DNA from: Sipunculus nudus
Lineage: Eukaryota > Annelida > Sipuncula > Golfingiida > Sipunculidae
Reading direction: 5' to 3'
DNA: 64,000 nt
Assembly (NCBI GenBank): GCA_026874595.1
Contig: CM049308.1
Span: 36,388,027 to 36,452,026 of the forward strand
The translations under genes were made by a program, and so were the position numbers. Below the pieces are notes generated by a model, which was not told the origin of the DNA, made no database searches, and saw only the letters and a program-made list of their open reading frames with translations. Each line of letters opens with the position of its first letter. Position 1 is the first letter of the stretch. Below, piece after piece: positions 1-11,500 of the stretch.

Positions 1-602
1 CAGGTATGATGTCATTTGAAATAAACAGACCAGTCGTTAGATATGTTTGTATTCTTTCTAACAACATCTACTATGTGCGAGGAAAAAAAATTTTGTAACT
101 CAGCAAATTGGTAAATCCACCAGCATTGTTAAATTTCTGAATACATGCAAACATTTACACAAACATGTCTCGCATGGGTTACTGGACGACAGCCAGCATA
201 GCGCCACATTTTTGTTTGCATAGAGATTGATTTACACTTTGCTTTATGAGTTCACATGTGTTCTTCTGTGTAATTCATCACACGTAGCCTAATGTTATGA
301 TTATCGGCCGTTCAAAACGGTATCGATGCGATAAGATGGATGGCAGTTGCAGTGAATTTCCCCATATGACTTGTGTTACGACCAAATAGGCTTACCGGTC
401 CAATATAAATGCCCACTGAGTGGATGCATACATTCTATATAAGCGTTAGACTGGGATGTTCAAATTTTACATACAGACTCGTTGTGGTTCATTTACTTGG
501 AAATTCCGGTTTAAGTCAATTTAGACATATATTTATGGCTTTAATACTATGGTAGCCGATAAGAATGGACAAATTGCATTTGTAATGTCTTGCGCAATGT
601 GG
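1..602. repeat. 602-bp direct repeat, copy 1
   Basis: Positions 1-602 recur at 1255-1856 with an offset of exactly 1254 bp; I saw no mismatch in the lines compared. The copy starts at the window edge, so it may extend further left. Either a 1254-bp unit (1-1254) was duplicated in tandem and the second copy was cut short, or two direct repeats flank 652 bp. No TG..CA ends, primer-binding site or coding capacity supports an LTR element. No gene is seen here. Confidence 0.9.
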
Positions 603-730
603 GGCCAATCTCTCTGAGCCTGTGGCCTGTTCACACGGTTGCCGAAGCAATGAGCTGTTACTCAAAAAGAAATTAACAACATTAGCTCAGTGTGTTCCAC
701 GCTTGGCTGGTAAACCGTTTGCACATAGAG

Positions 731-870
731 GTCGTAACGTACAGCACAGGGTCTCATCTAATTAGACAAATACAGTGCTCCTCCCTGGTGTAGCGATTCA
801 GGATACGAGGTAAAAAAACCGCGCTTACGATATCGGTAGTATGCCTATAGGTAAAGCGCTGTGTAAATTA
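731..870 (-). repeat. Dispersed repeat, minus copy of the hairpin unit at 32493-32660
   Basis: The reverse complement of this stretch matches the unit at about 32493-32660: a pair of inverted AGCGCTTTAC-type arms, then CTCGTATCCTGAAT, then GGAGCACTGTATTT and a segment ending in ATGAGACC. The arms are imperfect here. It lies in the unique part between the two 602-bp repeats. Class unknown; no coding capacity. Confidence 0.6.
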
Positions 871-1254
871 AATTAATACTTTTATTTTCTTAGTTACGAG
901 ATGAAGACAAATGTTTCATTTTCCCTGACGCTAAATGCATTTTTACAACCGGATGAAACTAAAGGCGCCACCTACAATTCCTCAATGTTTATGCATGGTT
1001 GCTGTATATTTAGAATAACATTTGCTTATCCAGTAGCAGAGCGGAAATTACATCGGTTAAGCTCCAGTTCAAGCTTCACAACAAGATATGAGCAGGTTTC
1101 TCAAGAGAGCTGGTGCAAAGTCAAGTGTTTTAGTATTTGAGTAGCTAAGAAGGAAGCCCCATTACGGCCGTCTGACATGTGCGAAGTGCCTTGCTTAGTT
1201 TTGACGAAAACCGCCCTGTAAGGCTAGATTAGGATGCAATGACTACATGACCTA

Positions 1255-1856
1255 CAGGTATGATGTCATTTGAAATAAACAGACCAGTCGTTAGATATGT
1301 TTGTATTCTTTCTAACAACATCTACTATGTGCGAGGAAAAAAAATTTTGTAACTCAGCAAATTGGTAAATCCACCAGCATTGTTAAATTTCTGAATACAT
1401 GCAAACATTTACACAAACATGTCTCGCATGGGTTACTGGACGACAGCCAGCATAGCGCCACATTTTTGTTTGCATAGAGATTGATTTACACTTTGCTTTA
1501 TGAGTTCACATGTGTTCTTCTGTGTAATTCATCACACGTAGCCTAATGTTATGATTATCGGCCGTTCAAAACGGTATCGATGCGATAAGATGGATGGCAG
1601 TTGCAGTGAATTTCCCCATATGACTTGTGTTACGACCAAATAGGCTTACCGGTCCAATATAAATGCCCACTGAGTGGATGCATACATTCTATATAAGCGT
1701 TAGACTGGGATGTTCAAATTTTACATACAGACTCGTTGTGGTTCATTTACTTGGAAATTCCGGTTTAAGTCAATTTAGACATATATTTATGGCTTTAATA
1801 CTATGGTAGCCGATAAGAATGGACAAATTGCATTTGTAATGTCTTGCGCAATGTGG
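1255..1856. repeat. 602-bp direct repeat, copy 2
   Basis: Copy 2 of the repeat at 1-602. The two diverge abruptly after the shared GCAATGTGG: copy 1 continues GGGCC and copy 2 continues AGTC. The near identity implies a recent event or an assembly artefact. Confidence 0.9.
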
Positions 1857-2467
1857 AGTCAAAATATTTCCCGTGCAATTACCTAGGATTTTAATAATAT
1901 ACACAACTGTCAGATTTAACATATTTTCATTGTTTATTGTTCAGTATTGTTCCGTTGTTTATTTTGTATTGAATAGTTGACAAAAAAGACGATACTGTTT
2001 TATTAACTGCGATATTTTGACGTTATTGTGCTTTTAGGAAAATGATAGGGACTGCATACTTAATAGGGACTGCCAGTCCCGTCAGATCACGCTGAATCGA
2101 CTCATGAAAAAAAAAAAAAAACTGATTCGGATCACTGCTCTCCGACTTTGAATTACGCTCCATAAGCAGCGGTTACGCTATGCTCAACTAGTGGATGGTC
2201 ACCAGGAGGTCACGCGCTGTGTACCTTTCAGTACACCGTTGTCAGGTTAAAAATAAATGGCTTAATTCTGCACGCTTCCAGCGCTCGTCTCGCTTTGCCA
2301 CATTCAGTACAGATGACCTACGGTTAGGCGATTATTACTGTTTACGTGAGTATCTGTTATTTATTTTCGTCATTTTTTCAACAAACAGTACTTATCTTTC
2401 CGGCCATAATCATATGCACCTCATTTCACTTTAGGCCTACGGATCACCAATTACACTTAAGTGTGTA
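1857..2467. other. Gene-free stretch
   Basis: AT-rich sequence with an A-run near 2106. I see no gene, RNA gene or clear repeat boundary. An open stretch at 2195-2434 has no recognisable domain and is probably chance. Confidence 0.5.
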
Positions 2468-2528
2468 ATTCATCTACCGTTTGAAAAAGAATTTATGTGA
2501 TTTCTGGCTTCCTCCTGTATATGTTTAT

Positions 2529-5278
2529 TGCTTGCCGGAATCAAAGATTTCGGCAAGCATATTGGTCAGTTGCGTATGTCTGTTTGTCTGTTTGTCTGTC
2601 TGTTTGTTTGTCACCACTCTCCTGGCCACAATTTTGCCACAATAACCTTGAAACTTACAGGGATGTTCGAAAACATAATTTCTAGGTGCCCTATTGTTTT
2701 TGGTTAAAATAGGTCATAGGTCAAGGTCAAGGTCGTCAAAACTTCTCAAAACGTTTTTTTCTTCATATCTTTGTGACTATTAGTCGTAGCTACTTCAACA
2801 ATAGCTCATTTTAATCGTCATTCCAAGGCCTGTCTATTGGTGTGTAGCTGACTCAATTTGCGGTAACCATGGTAACGCATTTTTGGGGAAAAGTGCTGAT
2901 ATTTTTCTAAATTTGTCAGTTTTAAAGCTACAGAGGTCTAGTTTTTTGCTTCAGGTAGCATTCACCTAGTACTACAAGATTCTATTAAGAGTCTCGCAAT
3001 ATCTCGTATAATATCTCGTCAAACGAGATATTTCGAGATTTCAGTAATCTTGCCCTGGAGGCCACAGTTTTGCAGGAATCTTTTTGAAACTGGCATATCT
3101 TAAGTCCTACACTATTATCTCGAAATCAATTTTTCATTTTTTTATTCGGCCGCTAGGGGGCGCTGGGTGCAAACCTCTCCAACATATCATGTTTTGGCAA
3201 TATCTAAAAAATTATAGGCCTCAATTACATAAACTATAGCTTATTTTTTCCCTCTGATTCTTCTCCATAAACTGATAATGTCATCTGGTCTCAATCTTGT
3301 GTCACTTTGTCATTGTGTCCGTCTGTTTGTCAGTTGTCCTCAAATTCGCCTGCTTGCTCTTGCGTCTCACATATAGCATTCTACAGGCCACAGTTTTGAA
3401 AGAATCCTTTTGAAACTATTACATCTTAAGTCTTACACTAATATCTCGAAACCAATTTTTCATTTTCTGGATATGGCCGCTAGGGGGCGCTGAACTCGAA
3501 CCTCTCCCAACATATCATGCTTTGGCAATATCTCCAAAACTATAAACCTCAGTTACATAGACTGTAGATTTTTTCTTCCGTTGAGTCGTCTCCATAATCT
3601 GGAGTAGTCATCTGGACTCAATCTTGAGTCACTTTGTCAGTGTGTCCGTCTGTTTGTCAGTTGTCCTCAAATTCGCCTTCTTGCTGGTTCTTGTTTGTTT
3701 GTCACCACTCTCCTGGCCACAATTTTGCCACAATAACCTTGAAACTTACAGGGATGATGAAAAAGATAATTTCAAGGTGCCCTATTGTTTTTGATTAATA
3801 TAGGTGAAAGGTCAAGGTCAAGGTCGTCAAAACTTCTTAAAACGGTTTTTTCTCCATATCTGTGTGACTTTCAGTCGTATCTTCTTCAACAATAGCTCAT
3901 TTTAATCGTCGTTCCGAGGCCTGTCATCTGGTGTGTAGCTGACTCAAATTTGCCGTAACCATGGTTACAAATTTTGGGGGAAAAGTCAGGATATTCGAAT
4001 ATAAGGGGTCTTATTTTTCTAACTTTGTCAGTTTTAAAGCTAGGGTGATCTAGTTTTTTGCATCAGGTAGCATTTAACTAGTACTACAAGATTTTATTAC
4101 AAGTCTTGCAGTATCTCGTAAAATATCTCGTGAATAGAGATATTTCGAGATTTCATTCATCTTGCGCCAAAGGCCACATTATTGCAGCAATCTTTTTAAA
4201 ACTGACATATCATAAGTCCTACACTAGTATCTCAAAATTGTTTTTTCATTTTTTGAATATGGCTGCTAGGGGGCGCTGCAAACGACCCTCACACACATAT
4301 CATTAGATTGGCCATATCTCTAAAACCCAAAGCCTCATTTACATAAACTATAGCTTATTTTTTCCTCTGAGTCTTCTCCATAAACTGATAATGTCATCTG
4401 GTCTCAATCTTGTGTCACTTTGTCAGTGTGTCCGTCTGTTTGTCAGTTGTCCTCAAATTTGCCTGCTTGCTGGTTCTTGCGTCTCACATATAGCATTCTA
4501 CAGGCCACAGTTTTTAAAAAAGCATTTGAAAACTGATGCATATTATGTTTTACAGAAATATCTCAAAACATTTTTTCTATTTTCCGGATATGGCCGCTAG
4601 GTGGCGCTGCACCTGACCCTCACACACATATCATTATATTGACCATATCTCTAAAACCCAAAGGCACAATTACAGAAACTATGGCTTATTTTCTTTCCCT
4701 GAGTCTTCTCCATGACCTAGTAATGTCATCTGGTCTCAATCTTGTGTCACTTTGTCAGTGTGTCTGTTTGTCAGTTGTCCTAAAATCCGCCTACTTGCTG
4801 GTTCTTGCGTCTCATATATAGCATTCTACAGGCCACAGTTTTTTTTTTCAGGAATCCTTTTGAAACTGGTACATCTTATGTGTTACACTAATATCTCAAA
4901 ACAGATTTTTCATTTTCCGGATATAGCCACTAGGGGGCGCTGCACTTTCACCTCCCCAACATATCATGTTTTGGCTATCTCTCCAAAATTATAAACCTTA
5001 CCTACATAAACTATCGCTAATTTTACTCTTCTTCACCTTCGGCGCTTTTGTCTGTAATCTGTTATCACAGATGTGTCAGTATGTCTGTCTGTTCGTGTTT
5101 TGTTGTCAGCTTTGTCTGCTTCCTCGTTGCTTTGTCTGATATGTCATTTTACAGGCCACAACTTCTAAGCAAACGCTGAGGGTCATTCAAATAATAGAAA
5201 ACCCACAATATGTTCTGTCTGTCCGTCTGTCTGTCATTTCAACTTCCGGCAAGCGCTCGACCTCTGGTCGTCTAGTTT
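2529..5278 (+). mobile_element. 2.7-kb repeat-rich element with internal tandem units
   Basis: It begins with a small hairpin (TGCTTGCCG at 2529 and CGGCAAGCA at 2551) and ends near TTCCGGCAAGCG and TCTGGTCGTCTAGTT at 5244-5278. Inside are TGTCTGTTTGTC runs, two copies of a segment beginning CACCACTCTCCTGGCCAC (about 2612 and 3695), and several units of about 330 bp. Each of these units has a GCTAGGGGGCGCTG-like box and a following CTCAATCTTG..GTCACTTTGTCA segment. A diverged partial copy lies at about 27140-28190. No transposase is seen, so it looks non-autonomous. Confidence 0.65.
3147..4942 (+). promoter_or_regulatory. Five CTCF-like motifs, same orientation
   Basis: Motifs of the form TGGCCGCTAGGGGGCGCTG occur at 3147-3165, 3474-3492, 4260-4278, 4591-4609 (GGTGGCGC variant) and 4924-4942 (AGCCACTAGGGGGCGCTG). 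They match the known bilaterian CTCF core (CCASYAGRKGGCRS) closely. Spacing is about 327, 786, 331 and 333 bp because they sit in tandem units of the element. Binding is inferred only. Confidence 0.45.
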
Positions 5279-5729
5279 ATTATGTTTGTTAATATATCTT
5301 TATTCAGGGTGGCTTGTTCAGAATATACTGATCTTAGACAAGGCCCTGAGAGTAATTGAAATTTTAAACATGATCAAATAGCATGATAGTAATATACAAG
5401 CAAACATATATGTGCAGAATTTTGTAACTGAATATAACATATATTGTTAGTTCCTGTACTAGTATGACCATTATTAAGAGTTTATTATTGAATAATATTT
5501 AGATAATCATAGGCTATTCAGGTTATTAACAATGTTGCTAACATTGTATGAAATAAGTGCAGAGAATAATACAAAACACAAGTGCAATGTATGCATAGTT
5601 ATGTTAGTGTTTATTCACTTATTGGTATTCGTAAAGCATAAAATGTCAACATACATGCATACCATGTAAAAGTGGTATAATAGATTTATTGTCATTATGT
5701 CAAGAGTTTAGAGAATATTGCTTATCAAT
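5279..5729. other. Gene-free AT-rich stretch
   Basis: No coding sequence, RNA or clear repeat unit is visible. It lies between the end of the 2.7-kb element and the right part of the interrupted inverted-repeat element, and may belong to the inserted material. Confidence 0.4.
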
Positions 5730-6128
5730 TATCTAAGGGTAGCTGTGAAAAGTTCTTATGAGGCCTTCGTGAAGGGTTTGTGTACATGTTTATCAACAAC
5801 TTGTTTGTAAACACAGCAATGTTAACAAACAGGTAAAACATGTAACCTAAGTTGGTAGGTTGCATATATGCGGAGGTAGAGAGGTGGTTTGTTGCAAACA
5901 CCATTTGCAAAGCTCTGGTTTATCTTACTTGCTGCCAGATGCCCTTGTTGGATTTGTTTTGATTATTTTGGCGGGCCCCAACATATAAAACACGTTGATA
6001 TAACCAAAACAAACAGCCAATGTGCGGTGAAATCCACGTTTTCTGGCCATTTTTTTTATATATAAAAGCTTCAAAGGATTACCTTTTGTTCATAATCGTC
6101 AGATAGGTGATTGAGCCCTTAAAATGAT

Positions 6129-7950
6129 AGGTCAGTTTTGCTTCCTCTGCATTCCCGTTCCATCATTAACAGCAAAGCACGCGGTTCGTGACATCTGCAT
6201 TCAAATTAGATTACCACTTTCCTAGAGTTTCTTTAGGTGATATTTCAGACCCAAAAACCAAGACCTAGCCATGACCTGTCATCCAAATCAGAAACGATCC
6301 AGGGGCGAATCCACAATTTAGAAAAAGGAGGAGTCCAACCAAGGAGGACTAATAACAAACCCTAAAAACAAAAGTTCCCCAGGTCCTGAAAAGGGGGCTC
6401 CGGGCCGCTAATATTAGCCTGAAACCCTAAAAGAATGGTAACGGTGGCTAAAGGGGGTGGGGGAGGACCCCCTCTCGGATCCGGTTCTGCAGTCGAGTTC
6501 TAAAATCTTAGTTTAAATCTGATTTTGCTAAATGTTATCACTGGAGGAGAGGTGAGCTGGTTGTAAGAGTAGTGCCTTTTTGTTAGTTTTTACGCAAGTG
6601 GTTATGTTGCGGATTGACACAAGTGTAGTGGTGAGTAGCAATGACAACACGACACACTTAGTACGCTTGAAGTTGACTTTTTAATATCAGAGGGCCGAAA
6701 TGGCGCTTAATAGTAAGGTACGCCGTTAGCAGCGCAAGGCGGAGACGTCAAGTTCACAACCTTTGCCCAGCAGATCTGTATATCATTAAGTTCCAGTAAG
6801 TTCAGTCAGCTGATATGAGCCGGGGGTCGAAATTTGTTTTGGCCATACAAGACCCTGAAACTCCACACAGTAATCTTGATCATGGTAATTACACTACTTG
6901 TGGGTCAAACAACATAGCACGTGAAACGATGCCTTGGTCTTACGGGGCACCAGTAATGTCCTTTAATATTGCATGCGCAAATTAACATTTCTGGGCCATA
7001 TTTCCATGGTTTTTTTTTACATAGGGAGTACCCGGTAAACATGTTTCCCAGTTTATCGAAGCCTTTTTTATTTTGGTACAGCCATTTGAACATGCAAAGA
7101 CGGCGTATAACAAAGTTCACAAAATCTGATAGTCCTTTAATAGTGTCAGCCTCTCGGAACATGCAGTTTTGCTTAAAGTAATATGGCCTATATAATGACC
7201 ACACACTCTACGATATATTTTAATATCCGTTATCACTGGGACGTGTCAGTGTGTACTTTTCCTCCAGCTTTGGTCTTCACATTCAGATCCAGTTATGGTA
7301 ATTTAAAACAACCACATCTGATTACTGAAATATACTCCGTCATTCACAACATGTCATGGCACGTGTGTTTAAATGTACCAAACAGCCAAATTAGGCTGTT
7401 CATGCAAAGTCATATACAATTTGTTAACTAAGAATATATTAAACACATTGCAGACAGGCGCGTTTCAACGAAATGTCTGTCCAAAATTAAAAACCTACAG
7501 TGAGATTGATAGGTTTCAGAAGTACACTTTGCCAAAATCTTGACAATTTTCGTTGGTTGAGATTTGTTATCAAATTTGTAGTCTTAAGGATTTAGGGACA
7601 TATTTCTCAAATCCACACGTTCACGAAGTGACCACAAAGTGTTTATACTTTCTATATAGCATTACTTCTCAACAACGTGTCACTGAAATATTTTCAGCTC
7701 CTTGTTGTCCATCATTTACCAAACAAATGTTAACCACTTGCTCAAAACCATCCGGTCATTTTTAAAAAATTTAAATCCAAAGCGATAGAACAAAACTTTC
7801 GGTAATAATCACATTTTCGTATATTCGATAATTGTAGAATGAAGGATGGCTGTAAAACAAACTTGTTCAGCGGTAATAGTTCTAACGATAAAATTTATTA
7901 GATTTAACGATAACATTTTTACCTAAATTACTTAGTGTTAATTTAGGGGC
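6129..7950. other. Gene-free stretch upstream of LPGAT1
   Basis: No conserved protein is recognised. A purine-rich, G-rich patch at 6300-6490 (AAAGGGGGCTCC, GGGGGTGGGGGAGG) looks like part of a dispersed repeat. Short open stretches at 6905-7204 and 7183-7431 have no domain and overlap on opposite strands, as expected by chance. Confidence 0.4.
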
Positions 7951-7956
7951 GGAGAC

Positions 7957-8137
7957 TGACGTGAAGACGTAACTTTGTAAATGTTCTTGAGACATTTTAT
8001 CTACGTACTGGTTGTTCTGTTGACATCAGCATAATACCGGTTCTTACTTTTGGACAGGTCCGTGGGACCTGGGCCGGGTTTGTGCGGATTGGGTTTTCCA
8101 GGGACCGTTTTCACTGACGTATATTTTCACTGACGTA
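7957..8137. promoter_or_regulatory. Possible LPGAT1 promoter region with CRE-like sites
   Basis: TGACGTGA at 7957 and TGACGTA at 8115 and 8131 are CREB/ATF-type half sites, 230-410 bp upstream of the LPGAT1 start codon. The stretch 8041-8100 is also more GC-rich than its surroundings. No TATA box is evident. The link to LPGAT1 transcription is inferred from position alone. Confidence 0.25.
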
Positions 8138-8358
8138 AATGGCGCTGCGATAGACCTTACGCAAAGTTATGTTCATTCCTCAAGATCTATTAGGAAATTA
8201 TGGACAAAGCCCCCTTAAAACACACTTGGCATCGTTTCCGACACTTTCAGAACAAAAAAGGGACATTTCCGAGATCAAGCCATGCACACTGGCGTTGCGT
8301 GACGAGATTTATTGCCAACACCGTCAGTTATTATATAGATTTTATTATTTACTACCAG

Positions 8359-8581
8359 GTTATCAGTATGCGGGACTGGTACAGAATTTCACGGACCTTG
8401 GTGCGCCTGGCCTGGGTTAAACCCTTGAGTTACATGTACTTCGTTGTGACGTTTTGCTGGGCTGTTCTGCTCAGCCCGCTAGCAATAATCGCCCCCACCT
8501 GGTACTGGCGACTGGAAGGACTGTTCTTCATGGGCCAGATGATCAAACTCAGCCACTGGATGCAGCTGGCCGGTTATAGAG
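8359..8581 (+). CDS. LPGAT1 exon with start codon (ATG 8368)
   Basis: The acceptor TTTACTACCAG precedes 8359 and the donor is G|GTGAAC. The first in-frame ATG after the acceptor is at 8368, and the pseudogene has the same acceptor, spacing and ATG. Open frame continues upstream of the acceptor, but similarity to the second copy stops there, so I take 8368 as the start. It encodes residues 1-71 with the first membrane segment and leaves phase 1. Confidence 0.88.
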
Positions 8582-11500
8582 GTGAACCTACAGCCACACA
8601 CACATACACACAGAATTCTCTGATTCGGTTTAATTTATTTGACATTTAGTGTTCACTTTTAAGCTGTTGTGTTCTGTATCGTTTCATTTAATTTAAAACA
8701 GGAATATGCATGATGTGTAATATCACCGGGTTTACATTATCAGCTCAGAGCTGTTGTGTTTTTTTTATTACGATTATGCTAAACTCATTGATATTAAAGC
8801 TTTCACGAACAGTCGTACTACACTGTATCAGGAAGTACGTCGGATAAGCCGATAACCATAGACTTACAGCTAACTTGGTACGCTCGAACAGCTTTAGAGC
8901 ACGTGCTTTAGTATGTTGAAATGTTGAAACATTTTCGTGTCTTCGAATTTAAATCGTACATATTGTAGAATGTTACCAGTTTAAAGCTTATTGATGGAAG
9001 GCAAGTCTTATTTTTACATCGCTGTTGTACTCTGACAGCTTTGGACACATTTGACATTTATGCACAATTTGAAATATTTATTCATCAGCACGTTGCATGG
9101 GGTCAGACGTTTATTCATAATTATATAATTAGGGCCCGCTTGAAAAGTGGTGCCCTATAGTGATCACCGTGTCAGTTCGTCCTTCCGTCCTTCCGTCTGT
9201 GACACTTTCTTTCGCGCGTGATAACTCAACAACAGCATACTACAGCTTTCCAGAATTCACAGGGATGGTTGGTACCTATGACCGCTCCAGACCTACCGAA
9301 TAACAGACCTGTCTGAATTGAAATATGGCCACCACAGCCCGATCGCTGTTTTTTTCGCACGTGATAACTGGACAACAACCTACTGCAGCTTTACCAAATT
9401 CACAGGGATGATTGGTACATATTATGGCTCTACATCTATAGAATTACAGACCTGTTGGAATTCCAATATGGCCACCACAACCCATTCGCTGATGTTCTCT
9501 CGCGCGCGATAACTCAACAACAACATTCTTTAGCTTCCAAAATTTACAGGGATGGTTGGTACATATAAGGGCTCCAGACTTATTAAATTACAGACCAGTT
9601 TGAATTGCAATATGGCCGCAACAGCCTGCTCGCTGATTTTCTTTTACATGCAAAAATTAACAACAACCTACCGCAGTTTTTCCAATTTCACAGGGATCAT
9701 TGGTGCCTTTGAGGGCTCCAGACCTATTGAATTACAGACTTGCTCAAAATCAAATATTGTTAACGGACTGCATTCGGTGATTTTCAATTACACATTATTT
9801 CAGACATATCTTCTTTAATATCATTTGATCGAGAAGGATTTTTTTCCCTCATGCATATGGATAAAAACCTGTTTCTGTTTGTCATATTTTTCAAATTTAA
9901 CTTAATTTTTCACCAATATGTAAACTATTCCAGCACTAGCAGTAGCGCGGGGCCCTCTGAGAACCATTGTCCGACCACATCTAGTTATGAATGATAATTT
10001 ATGAACATTTACCGGCTTTCATTTAATTTCAAAGGCCTTAGTTGTTTAACTACTGGCAACATACACATGAAATACCTCAGGCGTTTGGCGTCGATATTGT
10101 GTGGCCAGTGATGTTATATACTATATAAACAGCCACACGCTGCCCGGTGATTGTAGTTTCATGCCACCTTACACGTTGAGATATGCTAATTTTATTCCCT
10201 CCTCACTTTCCTGATAAATAAGAATGTTATATGATTAAATTTCTTCATTCCTAGAGAGAAATTTTTGCAAACTTTCTTTCTCCAGTATAAATCAAAACTC
10301 AATCAACAACCAGGCCTTTTTTGTTCCCTGATGTGATAACAGATTCTTATAAAGTTAAAATAACATATTTTAGACTGGCTTTTTAAACCGGTTTAGAGCC
10401 GACATACTAGCTTATTCTTTGTTCCACGAGGGCACACATAGTAACCGTTAGACCTAGAATCTTCTTACTTGACATCTGTAGATGTCACTAAAAATCTCCT
10501 ATGAAATTCAAAATAAGGTCACTGCAATCAATATTCTTTGAGTAACGGGGTTTGTTTACACCCCAAGAAATAATACTTTTTCCAGTAAATTTTGAAACAA
10601 AAGCTCCAATATCTCAATAATTAATGCATGGATTGCCTTCAAACCTTGCACAAATATTGATCACTTTTTTTAATCAGTTCATGAAGACTGCTGGCGCCAC
10701 CTGTTTTTTCTATTTTTAACGCATTTTCTCTCTTACTTTTGAGATCGTCAAATGACAGCAATCATTTCAGTTTCTCAGCCGTAGTTTCATCTAGTGTTCT
10801 GAAACCTTGTATGCTTTATGATCATCATTAGTTTTATGAGTTCCTAAAGCCTGGTGGCACCACCTGCATTTTTTTTTCTTTTTTTATACGCATATTTTCA
10901 TATATTTGAGACCGACAAATGACAGCTATAATGCTGTGGTTTCATCCTAGTGTTCTGATACCTATTGATCCTGATTTAACTTTTAAAAACAGAAGCAAAT
11001 GTTCAATCATGAGTAATATCATCATCACTGGTGCTGAATCTTGACAATCTTGTACCTAGTGACCCCTACCTATCATCGACTTCCAGTATTTAGGTCACAA
11101 TGACCTTATTTGGATAAATTCAAGGCTTCTGTACAGTGCCCTTAGTAAAACCTGTACCAAACACATAAATGCATCTATTACCAAACTATAGCCAATTTCA
11201 ACTAGTGGATCAGCTGAGAGACATTACATATGAGTCACTTGTTCTATCTAGAGATAATTTTCTTTAAAAAATATTTTTCAATAATTTTCTATGAAGCTTT
11301 ATGTTGAAGTGACGACCTTACACGACAACCAAGATTTTTATTATTAATCTACAGTTTTTGTTTCACTACTTTTTGGACTCTTTCCCATAATTTGCCAGAT
11401 TAGATTTGTCTCTACATGAGTAGTTATCTTTGTACGGAGCCCGGGAGACGACGGAGTAAAACATATTTATTACTTCGTGCCCACGGATTGCTAATTCGTG

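Larger units (their letters stand above)
2468..6128 (+). mobile_element. Short inverted-repeat element interrupted by a later insertion
   Basis: About 50 bp at 2468-2520 (TTTGAAAAAGAATTT..GTGATTTCTGGCTTCC) match the left end of the element at 32917-33369. About 400 bp at 5730-6128 match its remainder, ending in GATAGGTGATTGAGCCC. Roughly 3.2 kb, including the repeat-rich element at 2529-5278, separates the two parts. The order and the strand agree with one old element split by insertion. It is non-coding. Confidence 0.6.

Noticed and set aside
1-1856. LTR retrotransposon with 602-bp LTRs
   Set aside because: No TG..CA ends, primer-binding site, polypurine tract or coding sequence in the 652 bp between. 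A plain tandem duplication explains it better.
8200-8367. In-frame N-terminal extension of LPGAT1 upstream of ATG 8368
   Set aside because: A splice acceptor (ACTACCAG at 8351-8358) is shared with the second copy, and similarity between the copies ends there; the extension has no family match.
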